From positions 56,612,319 to 56,676,318 of the forward strand of contig CM046309.1 of assembly GCA_025267735.1 (NCBI GenBank): a DNA stretch of 64,000 nucleotides, given 5' to 3'. Under the pieces are notes generated by a model. The model saw only the letters and a program-made list of their open reading frames with translations, made no database searches and was not told the DNA's origin. This stretch comes from Mactra quadrangularis. Lineage: Eukaryota; Mollusca; Bivalvia; Venerida; Mactridae. Of the stretch, positions 24,706 through 35,251 are shown one piece after another. Each line of letters starts with the position of its first letter. Positions within the stretch are counted from its first letter, which is position 1. The translations under genes and the position numbers were made by a program.

Positions 24706-25349
24706 GGAATTACGCATTATGGGATAAAGTCTAACCGGATATTACTACTTAAATCGTTATTGTTTTCCTTAATTTAGGAATACAAAAATAAAATGCCAAT
24801 ACTGTAAAAGTACAAGTCTGTGACAAACAAAGGTAACGAATCGGGAATGTGCAAATATTTACAGTTAATAATTATAATCGTAAGTTTAGCGCCAGATTGA
24901 GAGATTGTGAATTGTCATCAGTTTTCGCGATGTGATTCAAATATCACCAAATTGATTTTTGGAAACAACAGGAAAAGGTTATGAAGTTAAACAGTACAAG
25001 TCATCAGGAAGACCTCACTATGTTTATGTGTGGATTTTAGTATGTATTTAAGGCGTGGTCCAAATAAGTGAACAGCAACGAGTTTAAGCTATTGTTCATG
25101 ATATCAGGGATTCTTTATAAAATCCCTGATGATATGTAGGCTTTCCGTAGGTTCAAGTCTTCAGTTGAGAAAAGGATATCGCTTGCAATCAAATGTTTAT
25201 ATGGGGGAAAACTACCAATTTTAAAGGTATATGTAACTAGAACAGTGACATACAAAGGAGCATGATAAATTAAAGTTCATATAAAAAGCAACAAACCCCG
25301 ACTGCCATATAAGACTTATATTGTCCACTGATATTTGGATCCTATTGAA

Positions 25350-25528
25350 TTCCAGGAAAACTTTTGTAAAACACCATATAAATAATATGGTGTCCGTATT
25401 ATCAAGAGTCTTATGACCGATTTTAGTCGTAAATCCTTCTAATATTGTACATGTACAATGTTTTGTTAAGTTTTCGTAAGAGTTTCGATTATATTCTGCC
25501 ATGGTGTTTTACAAAAGTTTTCCTGGAG
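25350..25528. mobile_element. Foldback MITE with a nested MITE
   Basis: The outer element has arms ccaggaaaacttttgtaaaa and ttttacaaaagttttcctgg with accat next to each. It is interrupted at 25394..25500 by a second MITE. Without the insert the outer element is an almost perfect hairpin about 65 bases long. Confidence 0.75.
25394..25500. mobile_element. MITE4 copy 1, nested
   Basis: This 107-bp element starts ccgtattatcaag and carries the internal hairpin gaccgattttagtcg. It matches the copies at 32386..32488 and 61660..61762. The 7-bp repeat atggtgt flanks it (25387..25393 and 25501..25507), and the eighth base differs (t or c). That is close to the 8-bp duplication expected of a hAT element. 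Confidence 0.7.
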
Positions 25529-25529
25529 T

Positions 25530-26635
25530 TCCTGGATTATGGTATGTGAATGTATCATATAGAATTGAGTTAACTATACCTGTACTCATTATACAATATA
25601 ATTTATTCAATATAATAGCATATCAATAATTCATTTGTATGGGAGGTCTTGGATTAACGGAGAGCAAACGTCACTTTCATAGTTCATTATACATTTTGTA
25701 CCAGTTATTATTCACTGGAGACTAGTGAACTTTTTTTCATACGCCGCATTAACTAAACTTACGGTTTGAATTTGAAATTGTCATAGCTTTGTATCCTTTG
25801 GTTATATGATCTTGAAATTGCAATCCAGTACCTGAATTATTTATATTGAGTATAAAATTGATGTTCAATTCAAAAATCAAGAAAAGATAATACAATGTAC
25901 ATGTATAACTAATGAACTATTAATGCAGTTTAATGTTGAACGCAAACGATTATAGGCCTACTGTGAATTCTGTGTTTTTCCGTGTCTAATGATACATTTC
26001 ATATTCAAATACAATGGTTTTAACGCTTTTAATATCAAAAGCTCACCCTTTTCAGAACAAAATACATACATACATTATTTAATACAATTATTCCAGAAAA
26101 AAACACATTCATCCGTCAATGACTCGCTAACGTAACCATCTATACAAAAGATACATAATAACTTATAATTTATTCATAAGTGATGAGCAAAAAGTTTTAT
26201 AAATTTATCATGAAATATTGATCTAAACAATTGTGCCTGGCATTTGTAGCAGAAAAATGTCATTTATACATTATTGCGACACATTAAAGTTACGGTGCTT
26301 GAAAATTACAACACGTGATGTCCACAGCGTTGTGATATTCAGAAGCAGGTACGTCGCTTCTGGTAAAATAAGGCTAAAGGTCGGTCGGCACGGTTCGAAA
26401 CCTTCATACATTACATGCTTTACGGTGGTTTACGGACCGTTCCGGCAAATGTTCGGTTTTATACACTCATTGCAAATGCTGCTGAATTAAGACGCAAAGA
26501 ACAGATTAAAGCAATGAATCCAAGTGTGAACACTCGATTTACTTATTCACATTAAACAAATCATCATCTTGCGTTGTCAAAGTATGATTAAAGTCTGCTT
26601 CTATTATAATATGTTCAGCCGACTTTACAATTTTG
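25530..26635. other. Intergenic stretch, nothing recognised
   Basis: No gene or repeat family is recognised in this AT-rich stretch. Confidence 0.45.
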
Positions 26636-26639
26636 TACA

Positions 26640-26845
26640 ATAACCCCTAATCATTGGAATCACCTTCAAGCAGGTTACCCCCTCACAGTACCCATTTAAA
26701 CCAAAAGTGGAGTGAAACAACTGTAGGTAAATTTCTTGCTCAAGAAAATTAGTAGTGCCCCTAATGGGTTTCAAACCGGAACCTCTCTATCGCTCAGCGC
26801 GCGTCCTACTACTGGACCACTTCTCCTACGCGGTATGCATGGTTA
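26640..26845 (-). repeat. SINE-like family D, copy 1
   Basis: Shared blocks include taacccctaatcattggaat, ggttaccccctcacagtacc and agtggagtgaaac, followed by tttcttgctcaagaaaatta and gggtttcaaaccggaacctc. The last block, read on the minus strand, resembles a pol III B box. The same order of blocks recurs at 62448..62600. Family identity beyond that is unknown. Confidence 0.6.
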
Positions 26846-27329
26846 TTTTTTCTCAAAACATTTATTCGTCCAAGAATTTGGAGAGTACTGTATATCTGAC
26901 TTTATATTTACAAGAACTTGGTTGCAAATATATTTTCGTCACGCGCAGAAGCTTGAAAATCGTGGTCATTGCCGTTCACACCCAAAAGCATTGACGCACA
27001 AAAGTATAAACTAATCATTTATACAGTCGATCGTTCGTATAAAATTGGTATATTAAATTGTATAAAAAACTTCATAATGCGTCAATGGGCTTATCAAATC
27101 ACATAGAAAATCCTGTTATACGCACAATTTGAAAAATAAACAACTCATTGAATTTGCTTCATACTCAAACATAAATTAAGTCCTGTGCCTACGGATTTCA
27201 AAGATTCATAAAGTGCAAGAAATTACAAGTACATTTTCTTACATACATGCGCAATAATTTTAATTTGTTGATAAATTATGTTAATATCGTCAAACAGAGT
27301 TGAGTCAGGACAAAGACGACAGCGAGGAA

Positions 27330-27412
27330 CTCGCCTGATAAGCCCAGTCGGTAGCGTGTCTGACTAAAAATCCAAAAATGATAAGTTCGAACGCTGCTCG
27401 AGACTATCATAT
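27330..27412 (+). repeat. Decayed tRNA-like head
   Basis: The sequence gataagcccagtcggtagcg, then aagttcgaacgctgc, sits at A-box and B-box spacing. It is too diverged to form a cloverleaf. It is probably an old SINE head or tRNA pseudogene. Confidence 0.4.
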
Positions 27413-27461
27413 ATACGTGGTATTAGATCATACATATATTTTTTACTGGGTTCAAGGCCAT

Positions 27462-27950
27462 GTCAACACAATTTAGGTCATTTTACGGCGTCCAGCGCAC
27501 CTAACCTAGCTTTCCTGGACTCTTGTCTATAACCAGTATTCATCTACCCTTCCAGGGAAAACGTCTCCATATTATCTAATCAATGGAGGTTTTGTTTGTT
27601 TGTTGGGTTTAACGCCGAAGCAACACAATTATAGGTCATATAACGGCGGTCAGTCAACCTACTCACTCTTCCTGGAAAGGCTAAATCTCTGGATTTATCT
27701 GTTAACCAACTACTAAGCACATACTTTTCGTCAGTGACTGACAACTGTTCTTCATAATTAGAAATCATTGGTAGGAGAGAGAATGGCCGTAGAAATAATT
27801 TTATGACCAAACTCCACAAATTAATGGAGGAAAATTGACATTATTGTCAAATTTTCATGGAAGGGTATAACCTCCCCGGGTGGGATTCGAACCCGTATCA
27901 CCTTCGGGACACGAAATTCCAAAACCCAGCGCGCTATCGACCCGGGTTCA
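27462..27950 (-). repeat. SINE family B, copy 4, split by a SINE A
   Basis: This family B copy on the minus strand runs from the tRNA-like head (cgacccgggttc, ggtgggattcgaacccgta) near 27950 to the tail (caacacaatttaggtcattt, tacggcgtccagcgcaccta) near 27462. It is interrupted at 27590..27822 by a truncated SINE A flanked by the direct repeat aatggagg. Confidence 0.85.
27590..27822 (-). repeat. SINE family A, 5'-truncated copy nested in SINE B
   Basis: The tail-side two thirds of family A are present (gttgggtttaacgccg, acggcggtcagtcaacctac, ggccgtagaaataat). The tRNA head is missing. The repeat aatggagg occurs at 27582..27589 and 27823..27830. Short duplication plus 5' truncation indicates insertion by a LINE reverse transcriptase into an existing SINE B. 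Confidence 0.85.
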
Positions 27951-29180
27951 TACATATCATGTTCCGCCAATGCATCAAGTATGATAGTTGTCAGCCACTG
28001 TTTATAGTAAGGCTTAAGACTTGGCTATAATAAGTGTTGTCAAGGCAACGTGATCATGACTACTGACCGTCAGAATAGGACTGAAAAGTTTCGAGCCATA
28101 TCAATCTGTCGCATTCATTTCAAGTATTGGAGTGCTTTTCACTAAGATAAAAACACTTAATACAATTGTACTATAGACAATTGGCAATGGCTTTTGCGTT
28201 TTAAAGTACAGATAGTTCAACGTCAAAACAAATGTAAACAGAGACAAATGTTGAAATAGGAACATTTGAAACTAAACCCGTATGCCATTTTTTTCAATGC
28301 ATTTGCGTCATTTTATATATATCTTTTGTCAATGCTTAAAGCCCCATTATCAAAAGTAACACTGTCCATAGACTGCAAATATAATAAACATTCATCTATT
28401 TCAACCACCTTAAAAGAAGAATTTATTTAAACCGCTTAGATGTGTTTATGTTATTTATTGCATTTCAAAGTGAAAGTAGATCAAAACCGAAAGTAGAATT
28501 TGGTTGCCAATGTTAAAAACATTAGTTTTGATCACAGTATATTAAGGATGAAGTTTTATGATAGCAAAAAAGATCCTCCAAATTACTGAATCAAGCTCTA
28601 AAACGATTTTAGATCATATAATAGTCAATGTTAACAAAAAAGGCAATAAAATATGCTCTCATAAAAGAATTCCCCTTTTTTTAGGAAACTCAGAAACTTA
28701 GAAAGCAAATTAGATTGAACTGTTTAATCTTAATTTGTATTCAATGGCCAATGCATGTTAAATGACACTTATAAATATCACTTTTATGATAGAAAAAACC
28801 TTTGCTTGGGCAATTTTAGGGGGGGCGTACGCCGGGTCCGCCCCCCCCCCCCTTGGATCCGCCTATGCATGTTAATTACTTCCCCGTTGTAAGTCTGTTT
28901 TCATGTCTGCTGTAAATGAGTTCGTCTTCATATGGTGGCTTTAACATAAGTCTCGCAGTCTTTTCTACCTAGTAACTCATTACTTCAACCCAGTAAGCAT
29001 AATAAGGCATTTATTTATAGTTGCACTACCCTGCAGTGAAAATAAGTACAGTATGACACGATTTTTATTGTCTATTTGTCAATTATAAAGACATTTGATA
29101 CACACCATGCATTGTTTTATATTTTATAAATACATGTAGTATATTCAAAAAAGACTGTTATCCATATATTTCGAGTTTAA
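27951..29180. other. Intergenic stretch with a G/C-rich hairpin
   Basis: No gene is recognised. At 28819..28854 a run of G, the palindrome ggcgtacgcc and a run of twelve C form a strong G/C hairpin followed by ttggatccgcctatg. Confidence 0.5.
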
Positions 29181-29182
29181 TA

Positions 29183-29566
29183 CAGGGCGTGCTCGATTGG
29201 GCTGTCGGAACTGTGCCATGATCAAATTCTGACTCTTCCACAGAATCTGCAAACGAGCGATATTGACTGTCGGAATTGAATCAAATAGCAATATCTGTAG
29301 CAAATACACTCGCTTCTTACTTTATTTATAGCAAATAGTTAAATTGCTATCGTGAACAAGTTTAACAACATTCGCTTTCAAAACATCAAACTCACATGTT
29401 TGCAGTGATGCCCCCGCCATCTTGGGTATGAATAAACTGCGATCGATTCCGTTCCCACCACCTATTTCGATAAAATGGGTAGAACGTTGCCAGAACACAA
29501 TTCCGACGCACTCGACTGGAGTTCTACCACTTCTAACAGTCGAAATTTCCAATCGAGCACGCCCTG
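29183..29566. mobile_element. hAT-like MITE with CAGGGCGTGCTCGATTGG ends
   Basis: The 18-bp perfect terminal inverted repeats begin with CAGGG, as in many hAT elements, and are 384 bases apart from end to end. Flanking 8-mers gtttaata and ggtaaatg match at 5 of 8, so a decayed duplication is possible. The interior is GC-richer than its surroundings and carries an 85-codon open frame on the minus strand (29322..29579). That frame includes IPKMAGASLQTCEFDVLKA and has no transposase resemblance that I can see. Confidence 0.7.
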
Positions 29567-30303
29567 GGTAAATGTTCATAATTTTACTCTAAAAACAGCA
29601 AATTGCCCGACATAGTTTAAAAAACACGGTAAGTTATATTTCATAATCAGTTCACAATACGGGTCTAGTGTAATGTTACATGGAACAGAAGGTGAAACCT
29701 GAACCAAAGAGTACATGACATGAAATTCCCCCTTCAGTGAGCAACAACAATGTGGAACTATGGCCTAGTAAACAACAAAACCAGTTTTAATTGCTAATTT
29801 GGTCACGAACCCAGTTTGACTTTTACGCAATAGTACCCGTATCCTAACATGAACTAATTACGGACTTGTTTACTTTAGCGCAAACACTTTGATAGTTTTT
29901 CTTCATATTTGGGATATTTCAATATTGGAACAAAAAAGAAACAGGCAAATGAGTTCCAAATGTAAAATTAAGCCATAACCACAAAGGGTCAGATTTTTGC
30001 AAAGTTATATAAATTACTCAACACATACCCTCGCTGGTGACTGACAAGTTAACAACATCCCCTACTGGATACAAAAGTTGATAGGAAAATTGCCATAAAA
30101 ATATTTTATGATTTTATGACCAAATCCTACTAATTCAAACAAAGATGTGGTGTAGTTACTGTAAAGCACCTAACCACTAAAATGGCAAGTTGTCTGGAGA
30201 ATAAAAACATGATGCTAAAGTTAGAGACATGTTTCATTGAAGCTATCAAAAAGTAGACCGCTTTTGACGTAGAACTTAGGAGGAGGGAGGTGAGAAAAGT
30301 CGA

Positions 30304-30537
30304 TTTGTTTTATGTTTTTGTTGGGTTTAACGCCGTAGCAACACATTGTATAGGTTATATAACGGCGGTCAGTCAACCTACTCACTGTTCTTGACAAGGC
30401 TAAATTGCTGGATTTAATTGTTAACCAACTACTATGCACATGCTTTCGTCAGTGACTGACAACTGCCCTACATAATTAAAAATCATTGGTATGAGGGAAT
30501 ATGGCCGTAGAAATAATTTCATAACCAAGCTCCACGA
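30304..30537 (-). repeat. SINE family A, 5'-truncated copy with 12-bp duplication
   Basis: The copy contains gttgggtttaacgccgtagc, acggcggtcagtcaacctac and atggccgtagaaataat, and lacks the tRNA head. An exact 12-bp repeat gagaaaagtcga lies at 30292..30303 and 30538..30549. This is the clearest LINE-type target-site duplication in the window and implies a relatively young insertion. Confidence 0.88.
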
Positions 30538-31167
30538 GAGAAAAGTCGAGAACATTGACATAATGCAGCGATATGTTTAAGAACACTCCCTTCTTGGCTA
30601 CACAAAGCGAACCATACTATGGGAACAGTTTCTACAAGTGCATGACAGAAATTAAAATGCCTACTTCATAATGAACTTTCTTTTATAAATCACAAATTAA
30701 TATTCCAACAATTTCTCCCCTTTTAGATCTAACAAAATTTATTTCAATTAACATTTTGATGGAAAACTTGGCCTTGAATTCCTCAGATGTAACCGCCTCT
30801 CTTAATAAACGAGTTTTCTGTCTTTTAAATATCTTTTAATAAAATGGTCTTTCATTCGCCATTTAAATGTACCGTTATTTAAGTCAAAAACTTAAAAAGA
30901 TCACTCAGGTTTGTTAATTCATTTTAACAAGACAAGGGAAGTATTAATTAGTATTCAAAACTTAAACCCATAAAATTAGAGTATTAAATTAATGTATTTT
31001 ACGACGGAATCAATTGATCCGCGGTTTTGGGTCAATAGGCAAATAAAGCTATGTAGATAAATTATTAAATATCTATAAATAGGTCTTTAAATATACACTT
31101 ACTAAGCGCCACATTTGGACCGATGCCATTACGTTGTATTCAAATGAGCAATTCTCACTCGTCGCTG

Positions 31168-31294
31168 ATTGGTTACTATTTATAGCGCAATGTGACGACA
31201 TGCAAATTTTTCCCGCTAAGTTATCGACGATTGGTAGAAGTTTATATAGCGGGGATTTCAACATGTCGGAACATGCTCAGTAGATAATACGTAG
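31168..31294 (+). promoter_or_regulatory. Promoter-like cluster: CCAAT, octamer, E2F, CCAAT, TATA
   Basis: In order on this strand are an inverted CCAAT box at 31168..31172, the octamer ATGCAAAT at 31200..31207, an E2F-type TTTCCCGC at 31209..31216, a second inverted CCAAT at 31230..31234 and TTTATATA at 31241..31248. This combination is typical of S-phase and histone-type promoters. A start would be expected near 31275, and a donor-like TAG/gtaaat follows at 31295. No histone or other recognisable coding sequence follows. It may be an orphaned promoter or the start of an unannotated transcript. Confidence 0.4.
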
Positions 31295-31911
31295 GTAAAT
31301 AAGTTTTTATCAATAGCATACCTTTTCAGTCGGTGAGAAATATCTATCGATTTGTATACGGTAGAAAATTACAAATACGTCTGTAGTAAAACTATAACAG
31401 ACGAGAGTTTCAATATATCGATTTTGAACATTTTATTTTCGTATATAGGTATGTCATATGTATATAAGCTTATAATGCTATGAGACAACTCGCCTGACAG
31501 TGTGGGCGAGAGACGATATTATTCACAGTGTTCGAAACTGACGGCGAAAAAAGGTGTTTATTTGTCATCACATTCCAGGGCCATAAACGAAAGGCAATAA
31601 ATTTCGCACTTACAAATAATCAGCAATGAGTCAACTAATTTTCTCTCTGGCATATACGTTTGATGTTTTACATGTGCAAGCTAATTTAGTTTCGCTTTGT
31701 ATTTCAATAGTTTTTTTTCGAATAACTTAAATCCAAAATTTGAAAATGTTTTATTTTTTTGCTGAAACATTGCTTCTGTAAATGTATATCAACCGAGCAC
31801 GCAATCTTGTTAAAAGATTCTATTAACCGTTTACCTTCGAGGAATGTTCAGTCAGCTTTAAAGAAAGATATTTCAAGACTTGGTGATGAAGTCCAATGCA
31901 TTTGTTTCTTT

Positions 31912-32153
31912 TTAGCTGGGTTTAACGCCGTAGCTTATATCTCTGGATTTAGCTGTTAACCAACTACTAAGCGCATACTTTCGTGAGTGACTGACAACTG
32001 CCATACATAATTAAGAATCATTGGTAGGAGGGAAAATGGCCATAGAAATAATTTCAAGACCAAACTCCACGAAAGTATGTCTCGCCCCAGAATCGAACCC
32101 ACGACCCCTTGATCAGTAGACTTGCGTGCTACCAACTGAGCTAGCCGGGCGGC
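31912..32153 (-). repeat. SINE family A copy with intact tRNA-like head and internal deletion
   Basis: The head (agctagccgggcggc, agaatcgaacccacgacccc) is at the right end and well preserved. Near the tail, sequence jumps from aacgccgtag directly to atctctggatttagctgtt. This removes about 70 bases present in the other copies. Confidence 0.82.
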
Positions 32154-32385
32154 TTTTTGAAGCCCAATGTCACCATTATAAGATTTATGACTTCAAAACC
32201 AACTATTGGCCTTACTTAACCCGTTTTTTTGCTAAGAAATCAGAGTCAATAAATGAGTCACGATTAATTTCATGTATTTTTTTATCAGTCTATATATATG
32301 TAACATAAAATGTGTTTATATTGCATTTACTTTTATATATCTAAGAAATACATGTATTTTAATACATGTGAGTCTGAAAACATAT

Positions 32386-32488
32386 CAGGGGTCCGTATTA
32401 TCAAGTGTCTTACGACTGATTTTAGTCGTAAATCTTTCTATATAGTTATATTAAATTGTCGTAAGATTTTTGATAATTTGCTGCCCTG
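32386..32488. mobile_element. MITE4 copy 2 with CAGGG ends
   Basis: This 103-bp element begins caggggtccgtattatcaag and ends ttgataatttgctgccctg. Inner arms gtcttacgac and gtcgtaagat flank a hairpin (acgactgattttagtcgt). A related genomic segment at 34650..34775 lacks it and acts as an empty-site comparison. Confidence 0.75.
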
Positions 32489-32605
32489 GAACAGAAACAG
32501 TAAAAGCACAGACCTTCCAAACAGTCAAAACGCATAAAGGGGGATGTTTAGCTTTTTAAACTTTTGTTATAAAACGCCACAAACAAATGACGATACAAAA
32601 ACCTT
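32489..32605. repeat. Direct repeat, copy 1 (pairs with 34659..34775)
   Basis: Blocks ggaacagaaacagtaaaagc, cacagaccttcca, aaacttttgttat and acgccacaaacaaatgacga recur in the same order and strand at 34659..34775. The family is unknown. Confidence 0.7.
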
Positions 32606-32621
32606 ATCTCCATGTCTTCAG

Positions 32622-32905
32622 AGTATCCGTAACTATACTGTTAATGAATGCCGCATCATTCTCGTATCCCGAGGTTATCAAGAATAGTATCGAGAATCCT
32701 ACTAGACTCTGGGTACGAGAATGATGCCGCATCAGATGAAAATCACATTGTTTATAAAGTTTTGGAAGCCAGAATTACAAGAACCTTCGAGGTTTTCGCC
32801 TTGGAGTTAAAGTATACCAAAAGTCAGCAAGCAATGAATGATGCTAACAACGCAACACCGACTTTCCCAGGGAATCAGGAAACAGAGTCAAGTAATTCTT
32901 TTTAA
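32622..32905 (+). other. Possible terminal exon of an unknown gene, disrupted by a MITE
   Basis: A good acceptor-like stretch (ttatctccatgtcttcag) ends at 32621 and is followed by open frame to the TAA at 32903..32905. Ignoring the 67-bp MITE1 at 32657..32723 and one copy of its duplication, a frame of about 61 codons starts at ATG 32644. It ends in a polar tail (NNATPTFPGNQETESSNSF). I recognise no domain. It could be chance. Confidence 0.15.
32657..32723. mobile_element. MITE1 copy with 9-bp duplication
   Basis: This 67-bp element has ends CATTCTCGTA and TACGAGAATG and inner blocks ccgaggttatcaag and tactagactctggg. It is flanked by the exact 9-bp repeat atgccgcat at 32648..32656 and 32724..32732. 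Confidence 0.85.
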
Positions 32906-33299
32906 TATCAATATAAGTTATGACGGTAATGTTATACAGGCCTGTGTGAACAGTTCTGTCTACTTGTTTATTTGCCACTGGCTAACCGGAACCACAGATT
33001 ATCGAAGTTAAAGAAATTGAAAAGAAATTTTAAGTGGGTGAAATTCTTGTGTATATATTTACTCTGAGAAAAATGTTAACATGTATTACATATTTTGAAA
33101 TAATAATACATGCTGACCAAGGTCATGTTTTAATAGTTATTTATATATTATAATGTATATCCGTAAAGTAAATACTATATCAGGGTCGCAAAACATTAAG
33201 TAATACACCATTTATAATCTAAATAGCGACTTAAGGTATTCCTGTCATTACGCGAGTCTCCGCCGTGCAACATTTTATTAGAATGGTTGATATACAGCG

Positions 33300-33540
33300 T
33301 CTCCCGGAGTCGGTCGCGCAGTTGGTAGCGCACCTGGATTTCGAATCTAGTGTCCCGAAGGGGGTACGGGTTCGAATCCCAAACGGAGTGGTACACCCTA
33401 CCGTGAAAATATGACAGTTATATCAATTGTCCTCCATAAATAAGGTATGGAGACGTTTCCGGCCTTTTGGAAGGATAGGTGAGTACTGGTTATAGACAAA
33501 GGTCCAGGAAAGCTAGGTTAGGTGCGCTGGACGCTGAAAA
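33300..33540 (+). repeat. SINE family B, near-complete copy
   Basis: The head is ggagtcggtcgcgcagttgg plus gtacgggttcgaatccc (A and B boxes). The body has aaggtatggagacgtttccg and gtgagtactggttatagaca, and the 3' part is ccaggaaagctaggttaggt plus gcgctggacgctg. This copy shows the head-to-tail order of the family most clearly. The head is tRNA-like, but I cannot name its parent tRNA. Confidence 0.85.
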
Positions 33541-34560
33541 ATAACCAAAATATGTTGACAAGGCGGAAACCCAGTATAAATAAAAATATTTTTTACGCCT
33601 ATTATTGGTAAAAATTGGGTTAAAAAAGATATTAGTTGCAAGAATTACAAGAAGCTAAAATGTTAACCGACGGTGTAAAACCACATATTTATTTTTAAAT
33701 AAATTCGCATACAGAATTTAATCAATGAGTTAGAGAACTTTGCTGCCAAGGGTAATAGCAAACCTTAAGCATGGTATCAAAAAAGGAAGTTTTCCGAAAA
33801 ATGTAAGTATTTAATTATAAGTATGTAAATAAAAATGTATATATTTTCAAAAATCTTGAAACTTTTATGTATTACAACAAAGGGGACTATGAATTTTAAA
33901 CCCTTTCAATAAATATTTAAGATCAAGCCGGTAGTTAGCGTATTGAAAAAACTTATGAAAATGTTACACCATATATATTTAAGGTATTAATTAAATATCG
34001 CATTTCGTTTTGATAACAAGGCCGTTTGATATAGTATCCATACTGAATAATAGAAAAGTCAATTTTAATGTCAATATTTATTTCAGTCATATTAATTTAC
34101 ACCCCAGCTTGGTTTATTTTGTCAATTTTCCTTTTTTAAAGACCCTGTCACTTTTGTTACTTTATTTCGTGACCTTTAATAACTTGTGATTTTTTTTGTA
34201 TCGAACACGCAAGCATTTCTGAAAAAAAAATGAAATAATTTGGTAAAAAAGAAGTGATTTGGTAATATAAAACGGTAGAATAGGGAATAAATTGGAAACA
34301 TACGTGCAGAAAAGTCTATTCAACATGAAATGTAATATGGAAACCACTTTAGAGCCGGATTTAAAAACTTTTACGCAAAGTTACAAAGGGAAATAATCCA
34401 TAATAAAGGCAAGTAGAGTTGTGGTTCCTTTTGAATTTTGTTCATCACATGGTATGCTATCATTGTATGAAGTTTCATTAAGATCTGACGATAAATGGCA
34501 GAGATATACGCTGAATTGAAAACTTTAACGCCATTGTTAACCACACCGCCCGACAACCCG
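33541..34560. other. Intergenic stretch, nothing recognised
   Basis: No gene or repeat family is recognised. Confidence 0.45.
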
Positions 34561-34568
34561 CCCAACCG

Positions 34569-34587
34569 CCCCAAAACCCGCCCGCCC
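34569..34587 (-). other. G-quadruplex-type motif
   Basis: On the minus strand this reads GGGCGGGCGGGTTTTGGGG, four G-tracts with loops of 1, 1 and 4 bases. It sits in a wider CCGCCC-rich tract at about 34545..34590. Function is unknown. Confidence 0.5.
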
Positions 34588-34658
34588 TTGTTTCGCCAAA
34601 CTACTAGCCGAATTCTTTCTTTGAAATATCCGGCTAAAAATGAAGTGAAAACATATTA

Positions 34659-34775
34659 GGAACAGCCACAGTAAAAACACAGATCTTCCACGCAGTCAAA
34701 AAAGCTCAGGGGGAGATTTTTTAAATATAAAAACTTTTGTTATACAAAGAACGCCACAAACAAATTACGAAAACA
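34659..34775. repeat. Direct repeat, copy 2, lacking MITE4
   Basis: The blocks of 32489..32605 recur here in order. Upstream it reads gaaaacatattaggaacag, where the 32.4-kb copy has gaaaacatat, then the MITE, then gaacag. This copy is therefore an unoccupied relative of the insertion site. Confidence 0.7.
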
Positions 34776-35251
34776 TGAACCTGAGGGGCTTCCGCCTTAG
34801 GATGAACAGTGGCAAAATATTTCCACTAGGGTGGGGTGCTTGAACCAGGATTTTACTATCAAAGTCACTAAATAGTGACCAGTGTGACATGGCCTTAATG
34901 ATATTATCAAAACACCATTAAACGAATTATGACTCCAATAAAAAAACAACACATAAAGCAAATACAATGTACTTATATGGTATTATCTTTAATGGACTTT
35001 ATGAAAGGTATATTTCTTTTTAAACCGGACATAAATACTTTAATTTGATATTAATTGGTCGAACATTATGACCTAAGCTTTAATCTTGTTTGTTTAATCC
35101 TAAACTAAATGTCAAGGTCAAATATCTGAGACTCCTTGGAGCAATTCGGCCTCATCAAGGTCACGACGGAAAATGCCTAGTCAGCGAAATAATGTTAAAT
35201 CATCAAGCATCAAACTACGGTAGTTTGTTTGAAAAACAATAAGAGTGGTTT

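Noticed and set aside
31073..31264. 63-codon frame over the promoter-like cluster
   Set aside because: It reads through promoter motifs on the opposite strand and has no domain.
32082..32153. tRNA gene on the minus strand
   Set aside because: Same SINE A head. The anticodon stem is broken and it is followed by the family body.
33300..33380. tRNA gene on the plus strand
   Set aside because: tRNA-like head of SINE B. It lacks a proper acceptor stem and is followed by the family body.
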